NCBI GenBank assembly: GCA_023455425.1
Contig: JAEYCM010000010.1
Span: 124,001-188,000, forward strand
DNA from: Bacillota bacterium
Lineage (GTDB): Bacteria; Bacillota; Clostridia; Christensenellales; CAG-138
Length of the DNA: 64,000 nucleotides
Direction of reading: 5' to 3'
Shown here: piece by piece, positions 58,352 through 64,000 of the stretch
Position numbering within the stretch: position 1 is the first letter of the stretch
Layout of the letters: each line of letters begins with the position of its first letter
Position numbers and translations under genes: made by a program
Notes under the pieces: generated by a model
Told to the model about the DNA's origin: nothing
Seen by the model: only the letters and a program-made list of their open reading frames with translations
Databases searched by the model: none

Positions 58352-58380
58352 TTGAAAGGGACGCGGATGGCTGTTATAAT
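58352..58380 (+). promoter_or_regulatory. Promoter of surE and following genes
   Basis: TTGAAA (58352-58357), 17 bases, TATAAT (58375-58380). It lies 42 bases before the surE start codon. Confidence 0.8.
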
Positions 58381-58421
58381 AAACATATTAAGTTTTTTGT
58401 ACATTGCAATCTGGAGGAAGA

Positions 58422-59216
58422 ATGAACTTACTCATCAGCAACGACGACGGCGTTTTTTCCGCTGGGATTCGCGCGCTTGCGCAGGAACTCAAAAATCATC
58501 ACCACATTACCATCGTCGCACCGGAATCGCAAAGGAGCGGCGGCAGCCACGCCATCACCTGCGCCCAGCCGGTGCGTGTTCGCAAGGTTACATTGCAGGG
58601 TTTGGAAGATATCGACGCCTATGCCGTGGACGGTACCCCGGCGGACTGCGTGCGTTTGGGTTGCACCAGCCTTGGACTTGATGTGGATATGGTGGTCACA
58701 GGCATCAATCATGGCGGCAACCTGGGTACGGACGTGCTCTATTCCGGCACCGTGGGCGCGGCGATGGAGGGCGCGTTGTTGGGCAAGCTTGCCCTTGCAA
58801 CAAGCTGCAACAGCCACAATCCCAACGATTTTAGCGCAGCCTCGCATGCGGCACTGTGGGCGGTGGATTACCTGTTTCAAAACCCGATGCCTGCGGGCAT
58901 GCTCCTAAACCTCAATGCGCCGGATATTTCGGCAGCGGATGTGCGCGGCGTGAAGCTTGCGGGCCTTTGCCTGCAGCAATACGATTACGAACACGCCCAG
59001 TTTACGGATCCCTCGGGCCTTCAGTATTTCTGGACTCCTTCCGGCAAGCTGACCGAGTGCGCCGAAGGGGAGAATAGCGATGAACGGTGGATCAGGGAAG
59101 GGTATGTCACCCTGACGCCGATCCATTACGATATTGCCTGCTACGCATATATGGAAAAGATGGACGTTTCCAATTTCGATCTTTCTAACCTGGCAAGCAG
59201 GCCGAAAGAAAACTGA
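58422..59216 (+). CDS. surE: 5'-nucleotidase SurE
   Basis: 264 residues. ISNDDGVFSAGIRAL has the metal-binding Asp pair, GTPADCVRLG and INHGGNLGTDVLYSGTVGAA the remaining active-site motifs. It removes phosphate from nucleoside monophosphates. ATG at 58422 behind GGAGGAAG. First gene of a run with the RpiR regulator. Confidence 0.95.
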   Translation: MNLLISNDDGVFSAGIRALAQELKNHHHITIVAPESQRSGGSHAITCAQPVRVRKVTLQGLEDIDAYAVDGTPADCVRLGCTSLGLDVDMVVTGINHGGNLGTDVLYSGTVGAAMEGALLGKLALATSCNSHNPNDFSAASHAALWAVDYLFQNPMPAGMLLNLNAPDISAADVRGVKLAGLCLQQYDYEHAQFTDPSGLQYFWTPSGKLTECAEGENSDERWIREGYVTLTPIHYDIACYAYMEKMDVSNFDLSNLASRPKEN

Positions 59217-59235
59217 GCGGGGGTAGAAGTAGCGT

Positions 59236-60105
59236 ATGGAACAGAGCGATCTGCTCGCAAGACTGCAAAGCCAGTTCCCCACACTGAGCAAGGGGCAAAA
59301 GCAAATTGCCGCCTATATCATGGAAAACTATGACCGCGCGGCGTTCATTACCGCTTCGCGTATGGGACGCATGGTAGGGGTGAGCGAGTCAACCGTAGTG
59401 CGGTTTGCCTATACCATGGGGTTTGACGGCTACCCGGAACTGCAGCGCGCGCTGCAGGAAATGATCCGCACCAAGCTGACCGCCATGCAGCGCATCCAGC
59501 TTACCTCCGAAATGGACCAGGCGGACGTATTGAAGACCGTGCTCAAGGCGGATATGCAGAATATCCGCGCCACCGTGGATATGGTGGACAACGAGGTGTT
59601 CCAGGGCGCCATGCAGGCACTCTTAAACACCAGGCGCGTCTATGTGGTAGGTATGCGCAGCGCGTACCCTATTGCGCAGTTTTTGACCTATTATCTGAAC
59701 TTTATCCTGCCCGACGTCATCACCATCAACGGCGCGTTAAGCGATGCCTGCGAACAGATGGCCCGCATCGATGAAAACAATGTGTGCGTTGCCATCAGCT
59801 TTCCGCGGTACTCCACGCGCACTGTGGAGGCGCTCCAGTACGCCAAGGACAGGGGGGCCACTACCATCGCCATTACGGACAGCGCGGCCTCGCCGCTCAT
59901 TCCGTATGCGGATTATGGCCTGACGGCGCGCAGCGATATGGCGTCGTTTGCCGATTCACTCGTAGCGCCCCTTTCGCTCATCAATGCCATCATCGTTTCG
60001 GCGGGCCTTGCGCGCAAGGACGAACTGATGGAGCATTTCGACAGGCTCGAGCGGATCTGGGGCAGCCACCATGTGTATGTCACCAAGCCCCGTTACAACC
60101 AGTAA
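59236..60105 (+). CDS. MurR/RpiR-family transcriptional regulator
   Basis: 289 residues. The N-terminal HTH_6 domain (LSKGQKQIAAYIMENYDRAAFITASRMGRMVGVSESTVVRFAYTMGFDGYPELQRAL) is followed by a SIS sugar-phosphate-binding domain (about 125-255; VYVVGMRSAYPIAQFLTYYL, AISFPRYSTRTVEALQYAKDRGATTIAITDS). Probably senses a phosphosugar. The target genes are unknown. Confidence 0.93.
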   Translation: MEQSDLLARLQSQFPTLSKGQKQIAAYIMENYDRAAFITASRMGRMVGVSESTVVRFAYTMGFDGYPELQRALQEMIRTKLTAMQRIQLTSEMDQADVLKTVLKADMQNIRATVDMVDNEVFQGAMQALLNTRRVYVVGMRSAYPIAQFLTYYLNFILPDVITINGALSDACEQMARIDENNVCVAISFPRYSTRTVEALQYAKDRGATTIAITDSAASPLIPYADYGLTARSDMASFADSLVAPLSLINAIIVSAGLARKDELMEHFDRLERIWGSHHVYVTKPRYNQ

Positions 60106-60116
60106 AGAGGTCCTTG

Positions 60117-60722
60117 ATGAACCTGTTGCTGATGCGCCACGGGCAAACGGAATGGAACCAAGCGATGCGCACACAGGGGAGGACGGATATCCCGCTCGAT
60201 GAAACGGGCCGCATGCAGGCGATGCTTGCGGCGGAACGGCTGAAGGGCGCGCGTTTGGACGCAGTTTACACAAGCCCTCTCTTACGTGCGCGGCAAACGG
60301 CGGAAGCGATAGCAATCCCGCACGGATTGTCCGTTATTCCGCACCCGCTGCTGGTTGAACGCGATTTTGGCATTTGGGAGGGCGAGGAATTTTCCGCCCT
60401 GGCCAACAAATACCCGGACGGTATCCGGCTTTGGCGGGAGGACCCCGTAGCCTATACGCCGGAGAAGGCGGAGACCCTTGCGGATGTATTGGCGCGCGCC
60501 ACCGCGTTTTTAGAGGAACTGCGCGCGCAGCACGGGGAAGAGGAAACGGTGCTGGTCGTTTCGCATTCCATCCCTCTGCGGCTGATGGTGGCCCACCTGA
60601 TTGGCCTTGCGCCAAAGTATATCCACAGCCTCCGGATGGACAACGCTGCTTATACCGAGGTGCTTTTGCGGGAAAAATACAACACATTGCTGGTGCTCAA
60701 CGATACCGGGCATCTAAGTTAA
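60117..60722 (+). CDS. Histidine phosphatase family protein (phosphoglycerate mutase-like)
   Basis: 201 residues. The catalytic His is in LLLMRHGQTEWN and the second in VVSHSIPLRLM; LDAVYTSPLLRARQTAEAI and ERDFGIWEGEEF are family motifs. Could be a cobalamin or phosphoglycerate-type phosphatase; the substrate is unknown. ATG at 60117 behind AGAGG; the longer frame upstream runs through the RpiR gene and is not coding. Confidence 0.9.
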   Translation: MNLLLMRHGQTEWNQAMRTQGRTDIPLDETGRMQAMLAAERLKGARLDAVYTSPLLRARQTAEAIAIPHGLSVIPHPLLVERDFGIWEGEEFSALANKYPDGIRLWREDPVAYTPEKAETLADVLARATAFLEELRAQHGEEETVLVVSHSIPLRLMVAHLIGLAPKYIHSLRMDNAAYTEVLLREKYNTLLVLNDTGHLS

Positions 60723-60730
60723 AGGATAAT

Positions 60731-61966
60731 ATGCAGATCGCAGTAATAGGCGGCGGCCCGGCGGGTATGCTCGCTGCGGCGGTAGCCGCGCGTAGCGGCC
60801 ACAGGGTAACGCTGCTTGAGCAAAATGAAAAGCTGGGAAAAAAGCTCTATATTACGGGAAAAGGCCGCTGTAATGTCACGAATGCGGGCGGACGCGAAGC
60901 GTTTTTTGAGAACGTCGTCAGGAACCCGCGCTTTTTATATAGCGCATGGGGCATCTTGAGTGCGGAGGACTTGTATGCGCTCATCGAATCGCTGGGCGTT
61001 CCGCTCAAAGTGGAGCGCGGCGGGCGCGTGTTCCCGGAATCCGATAAGTCAAGCGACGTATTGCGCGCATTGGAGCGGTATTTGAGAACGCTCAATGTGG
61101 AGATCCGTTTGCATACAAAGGCGCTGGGTATCCATATTTCAGAAGGAAAAGCGGCGGGCGTCAAGCTTCAGAACGGCGTTCTTCCTGCCGATGCTGTCAT
61201 CCTCTCCACCGGCGGCGCAAGCTACCCTTCCACGGGGTCCACGGGGGACGGATACCGCTTCGCTAAGGAATGCGGGCATACCGTCATTGACCCGCGTCCT
61301 TCGCTCATTCCTCTTGAAACGGTGGAAGACTGGCCGCGTACGCTTTCGGGCTTGACGCTTAAAAATGTGACGCTGCGGGCCTATAACGCGCAGAAGCTCG
61401 TATATGAAGAGCTGGGCGAAATGCTTTTTGCGCACTTTGGCGTGACCGGCCCGCTTGTGCTTTCCGCAAGCGCGCTTTTGGGCGACGCCGCAGCGGGCGC
61501 AAGACTGACGATCGACTTAAAGCCCGGCCTGACCGAAGAACAATTGGAAAAGCGTATCTTACGGGATATTGAGGCGGCGCAGCAAAAATCGGTGGGCAAC
61601 GCGCTTTCTGGCCTGCTGCCCCAGCGGCTGCTGCCCGTGGTATTCCACATCAGCGGGATAACGGAGCGGCTTGGCGCGAGCGAGCTTACGCGCGCGCAAA
61701 GAAAAGCGCTGGTGCAGGCATTAAAAGCGCTGCCGCTTACCATAAAGGGGACGCGCCCCATACAGGAAGCCATTATCACCCGCGGCGGGGTATCCACTAA
61801 GGAAGTTCAGTCCTCCACCTTGGAGTCAAAACTTGTGCCGGGGCTGTATTTTGCGGGCGAGCTTTTGGATGTGGATGCTTTGACAGGCGGCTTTAACCTG
61901 CAGATTGCATGGTCCACGGGCGCGCTTGCGGGCATGCTCAAAGGAACACAGAAAACGGAGGTATAG
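60731..61966 (+). CDS. NAD(P)/FAD-dependent oxidoreductase, HI0933/YhiN family
   Basis: 411 residues. The FAD site is IAVIGGGPAGMLAAAVAARSG; GKKLYITGKGRCNVTNA and the C-terminal STKEVQSSTLESKLVPGLYFAGELLDVDALTGGFNLQIAWSTG are diagnostic of the YhiN flavoprotein family, whose function is poorly known. It is followed after one base by cmk. Confidence 0.92.
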   Translation: MQIAVIGGGPAGMLAAAVAARSGHRVTLLEQNEKLGKKLYITGKGRCNVTNAGGREAFFENVVRNPRFLYSAWGILSAEDLYALIESLGVPLKVERGGRVFPESDKSSDVLRALERYLRTLNVEIRLHTKALGIHISEGKAAGVKLQNGVLPADAVILSTGGASYPSTGSTGDGYRFAKECGHTVIDPRPSLIPLETVEDWPRTLSGLTLKNVTLRAYNAQKLVYEELGEMLFAHFGVTGPLVLSASALLGDAAAGARLTIDLKPGLTEEQLEKRILRDIEAAQQKSVGNALSGLLPQRLLPVVFHISGITERLGASELTRAQRKALVQALKALPLTIKGTRPIQEAIITRGGVSTKEVQSSTLESKLVPGLYFAGELLDVDALTGGFNLQIAWSTGALAGMLKGTQKTEV

Positions 61967-61967
61967 T

Positions 61968-62642
61968 ATGGCGCTGCACATTGCAATAGACGGCCCCGCG
62001 GGCGCGGGGAAAAGCACCATTGCAAAGGCGGTGGCGCAACAGCTTTCCATTCCGTATCTCGATACCGGGGCCATGTACCGAACGCTTGCGCTGTTCGCAT
62101 TAAGAAATGGCGTGAGCCCGCAGGACGGCCCGGGCGTGGAGGCGATATTGCCTGATGCCGATATTCGTGTCTTCTATCAGGACAACGTACAGCATATGCT
62201 GCTCAACGGCGAGGATGTGACGGGGGATATCCGCACGCCGGAGGTAAGCCGGGGCGCGTCGGATATCGGCGTGCATCCGCCGGTACGGGAAAAGCTGGTG
62301 GAGCTGCAGCAGCAGGTGGCGAAAGAGGGAGACGTCGTCATGGATGGGCGGGATATCTGTACTGTCGTGATGCCGCATGCGGCGCACAAGTTTTTTGTCA
62401 CGGCTTCCGCGCATGAGCGGGCGCTTCGGCGCTATAAAGAAATGCTTTCCCGCGGGGAAACGCCGCCTTCCCTTGAAGAGATGGAACAAACCATTCTGGC
62501 GCGGGACCATACCGATAGTACGCGCGCCTGCAATCCGCTCAGGCAGACGGAGGACTCCATGTTAATTGATACCTCCGATCTCACCATAGAGCAGAGCGTA
62601 CAGCGCATGCTTGACGCCATACGCGTAAAAAGCCGGGCGTAG
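61968..62642 (+). CDS. cmk: Cytidylate kinase
   Basis: 224 residues. The P-loop IDGPAGAGKSTIAKAVA and the CMP-binding LDTGAMYRTLAL, DVVMDGRDICTVVMP and RDHTDSTRACNPLRQT are conserved. Converts CMP or dCMP to the diphosphate. GGAGG lies 6 bases before the ATG. First gene of the common Firmicute order cmk-plsC-ispH. Confidence 0.96.
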   Translation: MALHIAIDGPAGAGKSTIAKAVAQQLSIPYLDTGAMYRTLALFALRNGVSPQDGPGVEAILPDADIRVFYQDNVQHMLLNGEDVTGDIRTPEVSRGASDIGVHPPVREKLVELQQQVAKEGDVVMDGRDICTVVMPHAAHKFFVTASAHERALRRYKEMLSRGETPPSLEEMEQTILARDHTDSTRACNPLRQTEDSMLIDTSDLTIEQSVQRMLDAIRVKSRA

Positions 62643-62670
62643 GAACGCCACCCGCAAACAGGAGGACCAT

Positions 62671-63261
62671 ATGCTCTACGTATTCTTCAAATATCTGTGT
62701 ATGCCGCTGTTTTGGTTGCTATACAGGCCGCTCATCATCGGCCATGAGAACCTGTTTATCAGAGGGAAGGCGATATTCGTCTGCAACCATATGTCCATGG
62801 CGGACCCTATCGTGCTGGCTATGGTATCGCCGCGGCTCATTCATTTCATGGCAAAATCGGAGCTCTTTAAAAGCCCTGTCGGCAATATATTGTTCCGCCT
62901 GTTTCTGGCGTTTCCGGTCAACCGCAAGCAATCGGATATGGCCTCTTTAAAAAACGCCATCCGCGTCCTTGAAAAAGGAAAAGTATTCGGCATTTTCCCG
63001 GAAGGCAAGCGCGCTGTGACCGATGAAATGGATGTGTTTGAAAAGGGCGCGGCATTTTTGGCCATACGCTCGGGCGCTCCGGTTGTTCCCATTTATATCT
63101 GCCGCGATACCTACAAAAAAATGCATCTGCGCATGGCCGTGGGAAAACCAATACTCGTTGGCAGCCTGGTGGCGACAACGCCCAAGAATAAGCTGATTGA
63201 TGTGGTGACGGATGAAATCAGCGACGCCATGCGCGTTTTGCAGTCCGTTGCGGAGGGTTAA
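62671..63261 (+). CDS. plsC: 1-acyl-glycerol-3-phosphate acyltransferase PlsC
   Basis: 196 residues. The catalytic motif is NHMSMAD (HX4D), with FPEGKR downstream. Makes phosphatidic acid in membrane lipid synthesis. An N-terminal hydrophobic segment ties it to the membrane. The ATG at 62671 has AGGAGG upstream. Confidence 0.94.
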   Translation: MLYVFFKYLCMPLFWLLYRPLIIGHENLFIRGKAIFVCNHMSMADPIVLAMVSPRLIHFMAKSELFKSPVGNILFRLFLAFPVNRKQSDMASLKNAIRVLEKGKVFGIFPEGKRAVTDEMDVFEKGAAFLAIRSGAPVVPIYICRDTYKKMHLRMAVGKPILVGSLVATTPKNKLIDVVTDEISDAMRVLQSVAEG

Positions 63262-63264
63262 GCT

Positions 63265-64000
63265 ATGCAAGTACGCTTGGCGCAGCATGCGGGATTTTGC
63301 TTCGGGGTAAAGCGGGCGGTGGAGCATGCGCTCTCCGTTGCAAACCAGGAACAACCGGTCTATACGTTGGGGGATATCATCCATAACGCTGCCGTGGTGG
63401 AGGAACTCAAAGGAAAAAATGTGTTGCCGCTTCACGGGGAGGAGTGGAAAGACTTACCTGCCGGGAGCACGCTCATCGTGCGTTCCCACGGCGCTTCTCC
63501 CGAGGTGTTCGCGCTTTTAAAAGAGCGCGGCATCCACACTGTGGATACCACCTGTCCGTTTGTCGGGCGCATCCACGGGATCGTGCGTGAGGCTTCGCAA
63601 AAGGGGCATACCGTCTACATTGCGGGTGAAGTACTGCACCCCGAGGTGGAAGGGATACGCGGCTGGGCGGGGCAAAACGCGGTTGTAATCGGGGACGCCG
63701 CGGAGGCAATGGCGCTCGAAACCGTTCATTCTCCCGCGACGCTCGTCGCGCAGACGACGATTGAAAGGGGTCGGTTTGAACAGATACGCGACGCGCTGTT
63801 CATCCGCTGCCCGGATTTATGCGTAGAGGATACCATTTGCCATACCACCTCCGTACGCCAGAGAGAAGCGGAAGAATTGAGCCGCGAATGCGATGTGATG
63901 ATCGTGGTGGGCGGGCGCAACAGCTCCAATACGCAAAAACTTGCAAAGGTATGTCAAAAAAACTGCAAACGCACGTATTCTGTAGAGAATACGGGGCAAC
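63265..64000 (+). CDS. ispH: 4-hydroxy-3-methylbut-2-enyl diphosphate reductase IspH (cut by window edge)
   Basis: The first 245 residues of IspH, the last step of the MEP isoprenoid pathway. All three iron-sulfur Cys are seen: HAGFCFGVKRAVE, VDTTCPFVGRIH and EDTICHTTSVRQ; GEVLHPEV and the GGRNSSNTQKL segment are also conserved. The start has CGGAGGG upstream and lies 3 bases after plsC. In many Clostridia IspH is fused to ribosomal protein S1; whether this one is cannot be seen because the window ends. Confidence 0.94.
   Translation, partial: MQVRLAQHAGFCFGVKRAVEHALSVANQEQPVYTLGDIIHNAAVVEELKGKNVLPLHGEEWKDLPAGSTLIVRSHGASPEVFALLKERGIHTVDTTCPFVGRIHGIVREASQKGHTVYIAGEVLHPEVEGIRGWAGQNAVVIGDAAEAMALETVHSPATLVAQTTIERGRFEQIRDALFIRCPDLCVEDTICHTTSVRQREAEELSRECDVMIVVGGRNSSNTQKLAKVCQKNCKRTYSVENTGQ

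Noticed and set aside
60374..60730. 119-codon upstream extension of the YhiN-type flavoprotein
   Set aside because: It lies wholly inside the histidine phosphatase gene in another frame; the FAD-binding start motif follows the ATG at 60731.
1..64000. CRISPR arrays, insertion sequences, tRNA or rRNA genes, prophage
   Set aside because: No regular spaced repeats, transposase motifs, cloverleaf-like sequences or phage structural genes were recognised when reading the window.

Overview
The window comes from a motile, Gram-positive-type anaerobe, most likely a member of the Clostridia. The evidence is a Bacillus/Clostridium-style flagellar-chemotaxis cluster (CheC, CheD, YvyF, YviE, FliW-CsrA, SwrB-like), an Rnf-type membrane complex, two PKTG-type sorting signals, a BlaI/M56 pair, a YtrA-type GntR regulator and the order cmk-plsC-ispH. 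The genus cannot be fixed from this sequence. There are about 68 protein genes and no tRNA, rRNA, CRISPR array or insertion sequence that I can see.

Positions 1-15427 are mixed. There is a cut-off PH-like protein, two wall-anchored surface proteins flanking an orphan response regulator whose phospho-acceptor Asp is replaced by Glu, a class I fructose-bisphosphate aldolase, a cation efflux protein, a BlaI/M56 sensor pair with its operator, an acetyltransferase, and a leftward operon cheC-cheD-cheY-cheA followed by an HD-GYP protein.

Positions 15781-44461 are an almost continuous rightward flagellar and chemotaxis region. It runs EF-hand-like protein, FliK-like, FlhB C-domain protein and NlpC/P60-like hydrolase; fliD-fliS-fliT-like-cheW-yaaR-cheW; cheR-cheB; lytic transglycosylase-flgB-flgC-fliE-fliO-fliP-fliQ-fliR-flhB-flhA-flhF-flhG-fliA-(unknown)-swrB-like; flgF-flgG-yvyF-flgM-flgN-flgK-flgL-yviE-fliW-csrA. 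Sequences fitting the sigma-28 (SigD/FliA) promoter precede fliD and flgF, with weaker ones before cheC and cheR, while a sigma-A type promoter precedes the export-apparatus operon that encodes FliA. This fits a two-tier programme with FlgM as the anti-sigma factor. Missing from the window are fliF, fliG, fliH, fliI, fliJ, fliM, fliN, flgD, flgE, motAB and flagellin, so the machine is split over at least two loci.

Positions 44479-48945 hold two half-size TauE/SafE proteins and a compact Rnf-like operon, rnfC-rnfD-rnfE-rnfA. Overlapping stop and start codons leave no room for rnfG, a terminator closes the operon without rnfB, and the RnfA subunit has lost both cysteines that normally hold the membrane iron-sulfur cluster while RnfE keeps its pair. 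This is the strongest candidate for an undescribed variant system here.

Positions 49019-64000 are largely housekeeping. They contain a divergent pair of unknown genes sharing a mirrored promoter/inverted repeat, holA, a comEC without a recognisable metallo-beta-lactamase domain, a sirtuin, a zinc alcohol dehydrogenase, a YtrA-type regulator with an ABC transporter, ridA, surE, an RpiR regulator, a histidine phosphatase, a flavoprotein, cmk, plsC and the start of ispH.
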